The notes under the pieces: generated by a model
Database searches by the model: none
What the model saw: the letters and a program-made list of their open reading frames with translations, nothing else
What the model was told of the DNA's origin: nothing
Source: Variovorax boronicumulans
GTDB taxonomy: Bacteria > Pseudomonadota > Gammaproteobacteria > Burkholderiales > Burkholderiaceae_C
NCBI RefSeq assembly: GCF_019352895.1
Contig: NZ_JAAAFX010000004.1
Coordinates: forward strand, 1,635,286-1,699,285
Direction: 5' to 3'
DNA: 64,000 nucleotides
In this document: positions 45,664 to 54,542 of the stretch, one piece after another
Layout of the letters: every line of letters begins with the position of its first letter
Position numbering within the stretch: the stretch's first letter is position 1
Made by a program: the position numbers and the translations under genes

Positions 45664-46359
45664 TCAGCCGCGCTCGCCCGAGGGCTCGACCGGCAGGGTC
45701 TGCGGCGGCGGACTCAGGGGCGTGGCCGACGGCACGAGCTGCGGCGTCACCGGCATGGTGACGGCCGACCCGGTCTGCGGCTGCAGCTTCTCTTCGGGAA
45801 TGTCGGCCACCAGGTAGCGGTCGAGCAGCGCATAGAAGCGATCGTAGAAGCGCTCGTCGGTCAGCGTCTCGCTGGCCACCTTGATCATCGCGTCGTCGCC
45901 CGACGAGAAGGGCAGCGACAGCGAGCCGATCACGCCCACGCCCACGCTGGCGGCGTTGTTGGTCTTCTTCATGCCGTAGCGGTCCTGCAGCGCCGTGACG
46001 AAGGCGATGGTCTTGCGCGGACCGCTCTTGGCGGCCTCGTCGCGTGCGCACACCACACGGAATTCGACCTCGACATGCACTTCGTTGGCCGGCTGGAAGC
46101 TCTTGCGCCCGGTCACCAGGTCGGCGTTGGCGGCCGTCACCAGGTAGCCCTGGCTCAGCAGCGCGCGCCGCGCCGCCTCGCAGGTCTGGCCCTCGGTGGC
46201 GGCGTAGCTGCGCGCATGGGTGGTGGTCGAGTCGAACTCCTCGGGGTCGTAGACCACGCGGCGGTTCGCACCGCCGGCGCAGCCCGCGAGGACCAGAACG
46301 AGGAGCGCCGCGGCGGCGCAGCGGGAAGAAAGGGGCAGGGATTGGAGCGACATCGGCAT
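45664..46359 (-). CDS. DUF2242 family lipoprotein
   Basis: 231-aa lipoprotein with the lipobox L-A-G-C at ~23-26. The mature part has the DUF2242 pattern (F-D-S-T-T-T-H-A-R-S-Y, C-E-A-A-R-R-A-L-L-S-Q-G-Y, G-R-K-S-F-Q-P) and a Pro-rich tail. Family confined largely to beta-proteobacteria; function unknown. Convergent with the response regulator. Confidence 0.85.
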   Translation of the reverse strand: MPMSLQSLPLSSRCAAAALLVLVLAGCAGGANRRVVYDPEEFDSTTTHARSYAATEGQTCEAARRALLSQGYLVTAANADLVTGRKSFQPANEVHVEVEFRVVCARDEAAKSGPRKTIAFVTALQDRYGMKKTNNAASVGVGVIGSLSLPFSSGDDAMIKVASETLTDERFYDRFYALLDRYLVADIPEEKLQPQTGSAVTMPVTPQLVPSATPLSPPPQTLPVEPSGERG

Positions 46360-46479
46360 GGAATGCTACCCGGCGGAGGCCGGCGCCTGATCGGAGCCCT
46401 TCAGCTGCCCTTCAGTTCCCGGCCACCGGGCGCACCCTCGCCCATCCGCCCGACCCGCCCGGCTCGGCTCAGGGACGGC

Positions 46480-47754
46480 TCAAGGGTAGAGGCCGCGTTC
46501 CTGGCGCGCCATCAGGATCCGCTCGCAGGCCACCGCGTAGGTGGCGGTGCGCAAGGAGATCTTGTGCTTGTCCGCGGTGTCCCAGATCTGGTGCAGCGCA
46601 TTCATCATGATGCGGTCGAGCCGCACGTTGATCTCGTCCTCGTCCCAGAAGAAGGAAGAGAAGTCCTGCACCCACTCGAAGTAGCTGACCGTCACGCCGC
46701 CGGCGTTGCAGATCACGTCGGGCACCACCAGCACGCCGCGCTCGGCCAGGATGTCGTCGGCCTCGGGCACGGTCGGGCCGTTGGCGCCTTCGAGCACCAG
46801 CCGCGCCGCGGTCTTGCGCGCGCGCTCGGCCGTGATCTGGCCTTCGAGCGCGGCCGGGATCAGGATGTCGCAGGGCACGTCCCAGAACTGTTCGTTCGGG
46901 ATCTTGTCTCCGCCCTCGAAACCGGCGGCGCCCGCCGGGGTGCGCGAGATCGGAATCAGCGTGTTCAGGTCGAGGCCGTCCGGGTTGACGATGGTGCCGG
47001 TGTGGTCCTGCACCGCCACCACCTTGGCGCCGGCCTCGACGAACAGCTCGGCCGCGACCGACCCCACGTTGCCGAAGCCCTGCACCGCGATGCGTGCACC
47101 GCGCAGGTCCAGGCCCAGGCGGCGCGCCGCCTCGCGGCCGGTGACGAACACGCCGCGGCCGGTGGCCTTGACGCGGCCCAGCGAGCCGCCCAGGTGCAGC
47201 GGCTTGCCGGTGACGACGCCGGTGGACGTGCCGCCGGTGTTCATCGAGTAGGTGTCCATCATCCAGGCCATGATCTGGCCGTTGGTGTTGACGTCGGGCG
47301 CGGGGATGTCGGTGTGCGGGCCGATGATGATGCCGATCTCGCTGGTGTAGCGGCGCGTGATCTTCTCCAGCTCCTTCTGCGACAGCTTCTTCGGGTCGAC
47401 CCGGATGCCGCCCTTGGCGCCGCCGTAGGGCAGGTTCACCGCGGCGGTCTTGACCGTCATCCAGGCCGACAGCGCCATCACCTCTTCCAGCGTGACGTCG
47501 GGGTGGAAGCGCACGCCGCCCTTGCCCGGGCCGCGGCTCATGTTGTGCTGCACCCGGTAGCCCTCGTAGTGCGCGATGCGCCCGTCGTCCATCTCGATCG
47601 GCACGTCGACGATCAGCGCGCGCTTCGGACGCTTGAGCGTCTCGGCCCAGCGTGCGAGGTCGCCGAGGTAGGGAATCACGCGATCGACCTGCTGCAGGTA
47701 GGTGCCCCAGGGGCTGTTGGCGGTCGGATTGACGAAGGAGAGCTTTTCACTCAT
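46480..47754 (-). CDS. gdhA: Glutamate dehydrogenase (Glu/Leu/Phe/Val dehydrogenase family)
   Basis: 424-aa oxidoreductase interconverting glutamate and 2-oxoglutarate plus ammonia. Core motifs: [11 protein letters not shown] (substrate site), [12 protein letters not shown] (catalytic Lys) and Rossmann V-Q-G-F-G-N-V-G-S. Length fits the small hexameric type. A dyad 15 bp upstream of the start may be an operator. The 120 bp after the stop hold nothing recognisable. Confidence 0.94.
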   Translation of the reverse strand: MSEKLSFVNPTANSPWGTYLQQVDRVIPYLGDLARWAETLKRPKRALIVDVPIEMDDGRIAHYEGYRVQHNMSRGPGKGGVRFHPDVTLEEVMALSAWMTVKTAAVNLPYGGAKGGIRVDPKKLSQKELEKITRRYTSEIGIIIGPHTDIPAPDVNTNGQIMAWMMDTYSMNTGGTSTGVVTGKPLHLGGSLGRVKATGRGVFVTGREAARRLGLDLRGARIAVQGFGNVGSVAAELFVEAGAKVVAVQDHTGTIVNPDGLDLNTLIPISRTPAGAAGFEGGDKIPNEQFWDVPCDILIPAALEGQITAERARKTAARLVLEGANGPTVPEADDILAERGVLVVPDVICNAGGVTVSYFEWVQDFSSFFWDEDEINVRLDRIMMNALHQIWDTADKHKISLRTATYAVACERILMARQERGLYP

Positions 47755-47768
47755 GGGTGGCCTCGGTT

Positions 47769-47785
47769 GTGACGATGGCCGTCAC
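47769..47785. promoter_or_regulatory. GTGACG-N5-CGTCAC dyad upstream of gdhA
   Basis: A perfect 6-bp inverted repeat (47769-47774 and 47780-47785) lies 15 bp before the gdhA start. It has TGTGA and TCACG edges but the spacing (9) differs from a CRP site (6). Candidate operator for an unknown regulator. Confidence 0.4.
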
Positions 47786-47884
47786 GATAGTCCTGCAACG
47801 CCATCCGCGCCATGGCCTATGCGCGCCGTGCCGACGGTTATGCAAGAGCCGTAAGAAGCACGCGCCCGCGGCGCCCTGCCCGGC

Positions 47885-48571
47885 TCAGCGCCGGCCGAAG
47901 ATCGCCGTGCCGACGCGCACCATCGTGCTGCCCGCGGCGACTGCGGCCTCGAGGTCGGCGCTCATGCCCAGCGACAGCGTGTCGAGTGCCAGGCCGGCGG
48001 CGCACAGGGTGTCGTGGACCGCGACCGCGCGCAGGAACAGTTCGCGCTGCACTGCAACATCGGCGCTCGGCTCGGGGATCGCCATGAGCCCGCGCAGCCG
48101 CAGCCGGGGCAAGGCGGCGACCGCGCGCGCAAGTTCGAGCGCGGCTTCGGGCGGCACGCCCGACTTGTTGGCGCCGCCGTCGACGTTGACCTGCAGGCAG
48201 ACCTGCAGCGGTGGCAGGTGGCCCGGCCGCTGGGCCGACAGGCGCTCGGCGATCTTGAGCCGGTCGATGCTGTGCACCCAGTCGAACTGCTCGGCCACCA
48301 CGCGGGTCTTGTTGCTCTGCAGCGGGCCGATGCAGTGCCATTCGAGCTGCGCGCGCAGGTCGGCCAGCGCCTCGATCTTCTCCACGCCTTCCTGCACGTA
48401 GTTCTCGCCGAAGGCCACCTGGCCGGCCGCATGGGCTTCGCGCACGGCCTCCGGTCCGAAGGTCTTCGACACCGCCAGCAGGCGCACCCCGGCCGGGTCG
48501 CGGCCGGCGGCAGCGCAGGCCGCTTCCATCCGGTGTTTTACTTGCTGGAGGTCGTCGCCAATCATCGTCAT
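47885..48571 (-). CDS. YggS/PROSC family PLP-binding homeostasis protein
   Basis: 228-aa PLP-binding TIM-barrel protein that buffers pyridoxal phosphate. PLP-Lys in L-A-V-S-K-T-F; other marks F-G-E-N-Y-V-Q-E, W-H-C-I-G-P-L-Q-S-N-K and L-S-M-G-M-like L-S-L-G-M-S-A-D-L near the C-terminus. Starts at 48571 (M-T-M-I-G), 48565 or 48592 are all possible. Divergent from pilT, an arrangement common in proteobacteria. Confidence 0.93.
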   Translation of the reverse strand: MTMIGDDLQQVKHRMEAACAAAGRDPAGVRLLAVSKTFGPEAVREAHAAGQVAFGENYVQEGVEKIEALADLRAQLEWHCIGPLQSNKTRVVAEQFDWVHSIDRLKIAERLSAQRPGHLPPLQVCLQVNVDGGANKSGVPPEAALELARAVAALPRLRLRGLMAIPEPSADVAVQRELFLRAVAVHDTLCAAGLALDTLSLGMSADLEAAVAAGSTMVRVGTAIFGRR

Positions 48572-48621
48572 AATCGTCCAAAATCGTATCAAAACGTTCC
48601 GACACCCGCCCGAGGAATCCC

Positions 48622-49665
48622 GTGGACATCACCCAACTGCTGGCATTCAGTGTCAAGAACAAGGCCTCCGACCTGCACCTCTCGTCGGGTCTGCCGCCGA
48701 TGATCCGCGTGCACGGCGACGTGCGGCGCATCAACGTCGATGCGCTCGACCACAAGGCGGTGCACGCCATGGTGTACGACATCATGAGCGACACGCACCG
48801 CAAGCACTACGAAGAGTTCCTCGAAGTCGACTTCTCGTTCGAGATCGACGGCCTGGCACGCTTCCGCGTGAACGCCTTCAACCAGGCGCGCGGGGCGGCC
48901 GCGGTGTTCCGGACGATTCCCTCGAAGATCCTCACGCTCGAGCAGCTCAACGCGCCCAAGATTTTCGGCGAACTGGCGCTCAAGCCGCGCGGCCTGGTGC
49001 TGGTGACGGGCCCCACGGGCTCGGGCAAGTCGACCACGCTGGCGGCGATGGTCAACTACCTCAACGAGACCGAGTACGGCCACATCCTCACGGTCGAGGA
49101 CCCGATCGAGTTCGTGCACGAGTCGAAGAAGTGCCTGATCAACCAGCGCGAAGTCGGCCCGATGACGCTGAGCTTCGCCAACGCGCTGCGCTCGGCCCTG
49201 CGCGAAGACCCGGACGCGATCCTGGTCGGCGAAATGCGCGACCTGGAAACCATCCGGCTGGCCATGACCGCGGCCGAGACCGGCCACCTGGTGTTCGGCA
49301 CGCTGCACACCTCGTCGGCCGCCAAGACCATCGACCGGATCATCGACGTGTTCCCGGGCGAGGAAAAGGACATGATCCGCGCCATGCTGTCGGAGTCGCT
49401 GCAGGCGGTGATCTCGCAGACCCTGTGCAAGACCAAGGACGGCCAGGGCCGCGTGGCGGCGCACGAGATCATGCTGGGCACCTCGGCGATCCGCAACCTG
49501 ATCCGCGAGGGCAAGGTGGCGCAGATGTACTCGACGATCCAGACCGGCAGCGGCCAGGGCATGCAGACGCTCGACCAGAACCTGACAGACATGGTGCGGC
49601 GTGGGATCATCTCGCCAGCGGAAGCGCGCGGCAAGGCGAAGACGCCCGAGAACTTCCCGGGGTAG
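48622..49665 (+). CDS. pilT: Type IV pilus retraction ATPase PilT
   Basis: 347-aa hexameric secretion ATPase that powers pilus retraction. Walker A G-P-T-G-S-G-K136-S-T, the Asp box around D-P-I-E-F-V-H, Walker B with G-E-M-R-D-L-E-T, the His box T-G-H-L-V-F-G-T-L-H and the C-terminal A-I-R-N-L-I-R-E-G-K motif needed for retraction are all present. The start is a GTG with CGAGGAA upstream. It precedes pilU across a 160-bp gap that carries a repeat element. Confidence 0.96.
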   Translation: MDITQLLAFSVKNKASDLHLSSGLPPMIRVHGDVRRINVDALDHKAVHAMVYDIMSDTHRKHYEEFLEVDFSFEIDGLARFRVNAFNQARGAAAVFRTIPSKILTLEQLNAPKIFGELALKPRGLVLVTGPTGSGKSTTLAAMVNYLNETEYGHILTVEDPIEFVHESKKCLINQREVGPMTLSFANALRSALREDPDAILVGEMRDLETIRLAMTAAETGHLVFGTLHTSSAAKTIDRIIDVFPGEEKDMIRAMLSESLQAVISQTLCKTKDGQGRVAAHEIMLGTSAIRNLIREGKVAQMYSTIQTGSGQGMQTLDQNLTDMVRRGIISPAEARGKAKTPENFPG

Positions 49666-49691
49666 GCCCACCCCCGTTTCTCGCGCACTTC

Positions 49692-49724
49692 GTGTCGCTC
49701 GATTCCCCCTCGAGGGGGCGACAC
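49692..49724. repeat. Palindromic intergenic repeat between pilT and pilU
   Basis: GTGTCG (49692-49697) pairs with CGACAC (49719-49724) around a perfect 14-bp palindrome CCCCCTCGAGGGGG (49705-49718). From memory, elements with this CCCTCGAGGG core are dispersed in Variovorax-type genomes. It may also act as a transcription attenuator between pilT and pilU. Confidence 0.65.
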
Positions 49725-49824
49725 CGGCCGCCCGGCCAAGCCGGTTCCGCGGTGTCTCGCGAACAGAGATATAGCCACGGCATTGGCCTGAAACGACAGC
49801 AGCAAACCGACAACGGAGCGCCTC

Positions 49825-50961
49825 ATGGAACGCGATCAAGCCAGCCAGTTCATCAACGACCTGCTCAAGCTCATGGTGAGCCGCAACGGCAGCGACCTGT
49901 TCATCACGGCCGACTTTCCGCCGGCCATCAAGGTCGACGGCAAGATCACCAAGGTGTCGGGCCAGGCGCTGGGCATGCAGCACACGGTGGCGCTCACGCG
50001 CTCGATCATGAACGACCGCCAGGTCGCGGACTTCGAGCGCACCAAGGAGTGCAATTTCGCGATCTCGCCCACCGGCATCGGCCGCTTCCGCGTCAATGCC
50101 TTCGTGCAGCAGGGCAAGGTCGGCATGGTGCTGCGGACCATCCCTTCCACGCTGCCGAGCATCGACGGGCTGGGCATGCCGCAGGTGCTCAAGGAAGTGG
50201 CGATGACCAAGCGCGGCCTGATGATCCTGGTGGGCGCCACCGGCTCGGGCAAGTCGACCACGCTCGCCGCGATGGTCGACTGGCGCAACGAGAACTCCTA
50301 CGGCCACATCGTGACGGTCGAGGACCCGATCGAGTTCGTGCATCCGCACAAGAACTGCGTCGTGACGCAGCGTGAAGTGGGCATCGACACCGACAGCTGG
50401 GACGCCGCGCTCAAGAACACGCTGCGTCAGGCGCCCGACGTGATCCTGATGGGCGAGATCCGCGACCGCGAGACCATGGAGCACGCGGTGTCCTTTGCCG
50501 AGACCGGCCACCTCTGCATGGCCACGCTGCACGCGAACAGCGCGAACCAGGCGCTTGACCGCATCATCAACTTCTTCCCAGAGGAGCGCCGCACCCAGCT
50601 GCTGATGGACCTGTCGCTCAACCTGCGCTCGCTGATCTCGCAACGGCTGGTGCCGACCGAAGACGGCCTGGGCCGCGTCGCCGCGGTCGAGGTGCTGCTC
50701 AACACGCCGCTGATCTCGGACCTGATCTTCAAGGGCGAGGTCGGCGAGATCAAGGAGATCATGAAGAAGAGCCGCAACCTGGGCATGCAGACCTTCGACC
50801 AGGCGCTGTTCGACCTGTTCGAGAACCACGCGATCGGCTTCGAGGACGCGATCCGCAACGCCGACTCGGCCAACGACCTGCGGCTGCAGATCAAGCTCAA
50901 CAGCCGGCGCGCGCGCTCGACCGACCTGTCGGCCGGCACCGAGCACTTCGCGATCGTCTGA
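49825..50961 (+). CDS. pilU: PilT-like ATPase PilU
   Basis: 378-aa PilT paralogue that assists retraction. Walker A G-A-T-G-S-G-K143-S-T, Walker B M-G-E-I-R-D-R-E-T-M and His box T-G-H-L-C-M-A-T-L-H are intact. The N-terminal F-I-N-D-L-L-K-L-M-V-S-R-N-G-S-D-L-F and the longer C-terminal tail mark it as PilU rather than PilT. A GGAG box lies 7 nt before the ATG. Confidence 0.95.
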   Translation: MERDQASQFINDLLKLMVSRNGSDLFITADFPPAIKVDGKITKVSGQALGMQHTVALTRSIMNDRQVADFERTKECNFAISPTGIGRFRVNAFVQQGKVGMVLRTIPSTLPSIDGLGMPQVLKEVAMTKRGLMILVGATGSGKSTTLAAMVDWRNENSYGHIVTVEDPIEFVHPHKNCVVTQREVGIDTDSWDAALKNTLRQAPDVILMGEIRDRETMEHAVSFAETGHLCMATLHANSANQALDRIINFFPEERRTQLLMDLSLNLRSLISQRLVPTEDGLGRVAAVEVLLNTPLISDLIFKGEVGEIKEIMKKSRNLGMQTFDQALFDLFENHAIGFEDAIRNADSANDLRLQIKLNSRRARSTDLSAGTEHFAIV

Positions 50962-51035
50962 ACGCCCGCACCCGCGCAGGGTGCTTGGGCCCTCATCCCG
51001 GCGGGCGGCCTCGCGCTTGGGCGACACTCGGGGCC

Positions 51036-51713
51036 GTGTCTTCCGCCACCACCGCCTGCCGCGTCGAATGGGCCGGCCAACCCCTCGAACTGCTGCCCGA
51101 ACGCGCACTGTGGTGGCCCGCGCGTGGCCTGCTGTTCGTGGCCGACCTGCACCTGGGCAAGGCCGCGACCTACCGCGCACTGGGCCAGCCGGTTCCCGGC
51201 GGCACCACGCAGGAGAACCTGGACCGGCTCGATCGGCTGATCGCGCGCCTGGCGCCCGCGGAGATCGTGTTTCTGGGCGACTTCCTGCATGCAGCCCAGG
51301 CCCGCACGCCCGCGCGGCTGGCCGCGCTGCAGGCCTGGCGCGCGACGCACGACCCGGCGCTGCGCCTGACGCTGGTGCGCGGCAACCACGACCAGCGGGC
51401 CGGCGATCCGCCGCCAGCGCTCGGCATCGCGGTGGTGAACGAGCCGCACCTGATCGGGCCGTTCGCCTGCTGCCACCATCCGCAGCCGCATCCCACGCAT
51501 TTCGTGCTGGCCGGGCACCTGCATCCGGCTTGCAGCCTCTACGGACCCGGGCGCGACCGGCTGCGCATGCCCTGCTTCGTGCAGGAGGCGGACCAGGCCA
51601 TCCTGCCGGCCTTCGGTGAGTTCACAGGCGGCTGGCAGGTGCCGCCGGCGCCGGGACGGCGCTTCTATGGCGTGGCGGGTGCGGCGGTGTGGGCGCTGCC
51701 GGCGGCCGCTTAG
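51036..51713 (+). CDS. pdeM: Metallophosphoesterase PdeM (ligase-associated nuclease family)
   Basis: 225-aa calcineurin-like phosphoesterase. Metal motifs: V-A-D-L-H-L-G, F-L-G-D-F-L-H, V-R-G-N-H-D and V-L-A-G-H-L-H-P. This pattern and the E-R-A-L-W-W-P start match PdeM, found with the DNA-repair ligase LigD-like set in many bacteria; the usual exonuclease, ligase and helicase partners are not in the window. The start is a GTG at 51036. Confidence 0.85.
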   Translation: MSSATTACRVEWAGQPLELLPERALWWPARGLLFVADLHLGKAATYRALGQPVPGGTTQENLDRLDRLIARLAPAEIVFLGDFLHAAQARTPARLAALQAWRATHDPALRLTLVRGNHDQRAGDPPPALGIAVVNEPHLIGPFACCHHPQPHPTHFVLAGHLHPACSLYGPGRDRLRMPCFVQEADQAILPAFGEFTGGWQVPPAPGRRFYGVAGAAVWALPAAA

Positions 51714-51720
51714 GGTCCGG

Positions 51721-52242
51721 TCAGAGCACCACCGGCGCGTCCGGCAGCTCGTTGCGCGCAGCCTCGCCCTCGGCGCGCGGGAAATGCGCGACCAGCAGCG
51801 CCGACACTTCCTCCAGCGCCTGCGTGAGCCCGTCCTCGAAGCGGCCGGCCTGGAAGGCCGCGCCCATGGACTGGGTCATGGCGCGCCAGTCTTCGGCGTC
51901 CACATGGCGGTCGATGCCGCGGTCGGCCACGATCTCGATCGAATGGTCGGCCAGCAGCAGGTAGATCAGCACGCCGTTGTTGTGCTCGGTGTCCCAGACG
52001 CGCAGCTTGCCGAACAGCATCAGCGCACGCTCCCGGGCCGGCGCATCGCGCCAGAGGTAGCTGGCCGGCAGCCCGGCCTCGATGCACAGCCGCACCTCGC
52101 CGGTGTGGCGCTGCTCGCTGGCCGTGACGCGCCGGCGCAGTTGCGCCAGCACGTCCGGCGGCAGCACGCGGCGCACGGCCGCCTCGTCGGTCCAGCGATG
52201 GCGCCAGAAGCGCCCCAGTGTGGCAAACAAGCCCATCGTCAC
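51721..52242 (-). CDS. TPM-domain protein (short)
   Basis: 173-aa protein with a TPM (YgcG) domain from ~25: L-R-R-R-V-T-A-S-E-Q-R-H-T-G-E-V-R and N-N-G-V-L-I-Y-L-L-L-A-D-H-S-I-E-I-V-A-D-R-G. It has no signal peptide, so it is probably cytoplasmic-facing. It overlaps the long TPM gene's stop (ATGA), continuing the LemA-TPM-TPM unit common in proteobacteria. Confidence 0.88.
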   Translation of the reverse strand: MTMGLFATLGRFWRHRWTDEAAVRRVLPPDVLAQLRRRVTASEQRHTGEVRLCIEAGLPASYLWRDAPARERALMLFGKLRVWDTEHNNGVLIYLLLADHSIEIVADRGIDRHVDAEDWRAMTQSMGAAFQAGRFEDGLTQALEEVSALLVAHFPRAEGEAARNELPDAPVVL

Positions 52243-53180
52243 CAGCCTCCCGAGGCGCCACCGCCACCAAAATTACCGCCACCGCCCGAGCTGAAGCCGC
52301 CGCCACCACCCCCGCGGCTGCCGCCCGAGGCGCCACCGCCCCAGCCGCCACCGCCACCGCCACCGAAACCGCCCGGCAGGCCCATGCCCCCGATGGGCAG
52401 CGAGCGGGTGAAGGAGCCGGCGACCATCGCCACCAGGCCCGCCACCACCGCGGTGAACAGGCTGGCGGTGATCAGGAAGGCCACCGCGCCGATGCCGCCG
52501 CCCAGCACCAGCGTGCCGAGCACCTTGCCGAAGATGCGGCGCACGATCGGTGCCACGATGAAGAAGCCGAAGAACAGGAAGATCCCGAGGTTTTCCCAGT
52601 CGATGCCGCCGCCCGACGAGCGCTCGCCGCCGCTGCGGCGCGCCGGCTCGGGCAGCGGTTCGCCATCGACCAGGCCGATGAGCCGGTCGACGGCCGCGTT
52701 CAGCCCGCCCGCGAAATCGTTCTGGCGAAAGCGCGGCATCATCTCCTCGTCGATGATGCGGCTGGCCGCGAGGTCGGGCACCGGCCCCTCGAGCGCCTTC
52801 GCGACCTCGATGCGCATGCGGCGGTCGTCCTTGGCCACCACCACCAGCAGGCCGTCGCCGACCGCCTTGCGGCCGATCTTCCAGTCGTCGGCCACGCGCT
52901 GGGCGTAGCTGGCGATGTCCTCGGGCGCGGTGGTGGGCACCATCAGCAGCACGATCTGCGAGCCCTTGCGCCGCTCGAAGTCGGCCAGCCGGGTCTCGAG
53001 GCCCGCGCGCTGGGCGGTGTCGAGCGTGCCGGTCCGGTCGATCACGCGCGCACTCAGCGCGGGCACCGGCTGGAGCTTGGGCGCCGACGCCACGGCAGGC
53101 ATCTGCGCCAGCGCCGGCCACGCGACGAAGGCCAGCGCCAGCATCAGCCAGCGCCCGCCGTGCGCCAGGAGCCTGTTCAT
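52239..53180 (-). CDS. TPM-domain membrane protein with Gly-rich tail (YgcG-like)
   Basis: 313-aa exported membrane protein: signal peptide (cleavage near A-L-A-Q), TPM domain (about 45-165, V-I-D-R-T-G-T-L-D and K-A-V-G-D-G-L-L-V-V-V), two membrane helices (about 195-245) and a Gly/Ser-rich C-terminus (last ~50 residues) typical of this family. ATG at 53180; a GTG at 53189 is less likely. It follows LemA by 18 bp. Confidence 0.92.
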   Translation of the reverse strand: MNRLLAHGGRWLMLALAFVAWPALAQMPAVASAPKLQPVPALSARVIDRTGTLDTAQRAGLETRLADFERRKGSQIVLLMVPTTAPEDIASYAQRVADDWKIGRKAVGDGLLVVVAKDDRRMRIEVAKALEGPVPDLAASRIIDEEMMPRFRQNDFAGGLNAAVDRLIGLVDGEPLPEPARRSGGERSSGGGIDWENLGIFLFFGFFIVAPIVRRIFGKVLGTLVLGGGIGAVAFLITASLFTAVVAGLVAMVAGSFTRSLPIGGMGLPGGFGGGGGGGWGGGASGGSRGGGGGGFSSGGGGNFGGGGASGGW

Positions 53181-53198
53181 GGGGCGCACCGACCGGCG

Positions 53199-53801
53199 TT
53201 ACGGCTTCTTGGGCGCACTGAAGTCCACCGCCGGCGGCACCGAGATCTGCGCTTCGTTCTGCACGCTGAAGTTGGGCTTCGGGTCGTAGCCGAAGATCTT
53301 GGCCGTGATCATGGTCGGGAAGCGGCGCGCGAGCACGTTGTAGTCCTGCACGCTCTCGATGTAGCGGTTGCGCGCCACGGTGATGCGGTTCTCGGTCCCT
53401 TCCAGCGTCACGCGCAGGTCGCGGAAGGCCTGGTTGGCCTTGAGTTCGGGGTAGCGCTCGGACACCACCATCAGCCGCGACAGCGCCGCCGTGAGTTCGC
53501 CCTGCGCCTGCTGGAACTTGGCGAAGGCCTCGGGGTTGTTGAGCGTCTCGGGCGTGACCTGGATCGACGTGGCCTTGGCCCGCGCCTCGATCACCTTGGT
53601 CAGCGTGTCCTGCTCGAAGCTCGCCTCGCCCTTGACCGTCGCCACGATGTTGGGCACCAGGTCGGCACGGCGCTGGTACTGGTTGAGCACCTCGCTCCAG
53701 GCCGACTTGCTGGCCTCGTCGAGTTCCTGGAAATCGTTGTAGCCGCAGCCGCTCAGGGACACGACCGCGGCAAGGATCAGGAACCAGCGCTTCATCATCA
53801 T
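53199..53801 (-). CDS. LemA family lipoprotein
   Basis: 200-aa protein with lipobox L-S-G-C-G and the LemA helical core (Y-N-D-F-Q-E-L-D-E-A, W-S-E-V-L-N-Q-Y-Q-R-R-A-D-L-V-P-N-I-V). Four ATGs cluster at the start. A GGAGGT box at 53809-53814 sits 7 nt from the ATG at 53801 but only 1 nt from the one at 53807, so 53801 is chosen. First gene of the LemA-TPM-TPM unit. Confidence 0.93.
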   Translation of the reverse strand: MMMKRWFLILAAVVSLSGCGYNDFQELDEASKSAWSEVLNQYQRRADLVPNIVATVKGEASFEQDTLTKVIEARAKATSIQVTPETLNNPEAFAKFQQAQGELTAALSRLMVVSERYPELKANQAFRDLRVTLEGTENRITVARNRYIESVQDYNVLARRFPTMITAKIFGYDPKPNFSVQNEAQISVPPAVDFSAPKKP

Positions 53802-53867
53802 TTGCATTACCTCCGCAGAAGGAGCGGAAGTTAGCATAGGTACGCCCTTTCGCGGCCTGGCGAGTCC

Positions 53868-54542
53868 CTAGGCGCGCCACTGGCGCAGCAGTTCCGCCGA
53901 ATCCAGCACCAGCCCCAGGTGCAGCGACACCATCGCGAGTGCCGCGCCTTCCAGGTGCGGGTCGGTGCCGCGCACCAGGTCGCGCAGCACGATCACGCGG
54001 TAGTTGTGGTTGTTGGCGTCGAAGGCGGTGTTGAGCACGCAGCAGTCGGTGAAGCCGCCGTTGAGCACCACCGTTTCGATGCGCTGGTTGCGCAGCAGGA
54101 AGTCGAGGTCGGTCGGGTAGAAGGCCGAGAGGCGGCGCTTGCTGTCCACGCGCATGTCGCCGGGCTCGACGCGCGTGACCCACTCGGTCCACTTCGAGCC
54201 TTCGAGCGCGTGCGCGCCGGCGTTGGGGATCGGGCCCACGTGCAGCGGGAAGGTGCGCCGCCAGGCGGCCGGGATGCCGTTCACGTCGTCCTCGCCGCCG
54301 GGCCGCAGCACCGACCTGATGTGCACGATGCGCACGCCCAGCGCGCGCACTTCGTCATGGAAGCCGTCGATGGGCGCCACCACGTCGCGGGCGCGCGGCG
54401 CGGGACAGGGACAGTCGGGGTCGTCGTCGAGGTGGCCCCGGTGCATGTCGATCGACACCACGGCCGTCGTGGCCGGGTTCAGGTAGTCGGCGAACTGCGC
54501 GGCGTCGAGCTCGCGCGCCTCGTTGTAGACCCAGGCCTTCAT
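53868..54542 (-). CDS. Cysteine hydrolase (isochorismatase superfamily)
   Basis: 224-aa amidohydrolase-like enzyme with the isochorismatase triad: D32 (V-S-I-D-M-H-R-G), K135 (V-D-S-K-R-R) and C168 (G-F-T-D-C-C-V-L-N-T). It is in the same superfamily as RutB (ureidoacrylate amidohydrolase) and biuret/N-carbamoyl hydrolases. Its ATG overlaps the stop of the nucleoside-type permease (ATGA) and it is the last gene of the oxygenase-importer operon, so its substrate probably derives from the imported compound. Confidence 0.9.
   Translation of the reverse strand: MKAWVYNEARELDAAQFADYLNPATTAVVSIDMHRGHLDDDPDCPCPAPRARDVVAPIDGFHDEVRALGVRIVHIRSVLRPGGEDDVNGIPAAWRRTFPLHVGPIPNAGAHALEGSKWTEWVTRVEPGDMRVDSKRRLSAFYPTDLDFLLRNQRIETVVLNGGFTDCCVLNTAFDANNHNYRVIVLRDLVRGTDPHLEGAALAMVSLHLGLVLDSAELLRQWRA

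Noticed and set aside
47768..47786. CRP-type site upstream of gdhA (TGTGA and TCACG)
   Set aside because: The half-sites are 9 bp apart, not 6, so the geometry is wrong for CRP.
52239..52420. Tandem Gly-codon repeats taken as a DNA repeat or CRISPR-like array
   Set aside because: They encode the Gly/Ser-rich tail normal for this TPM family; units are irregular, with no spacers.
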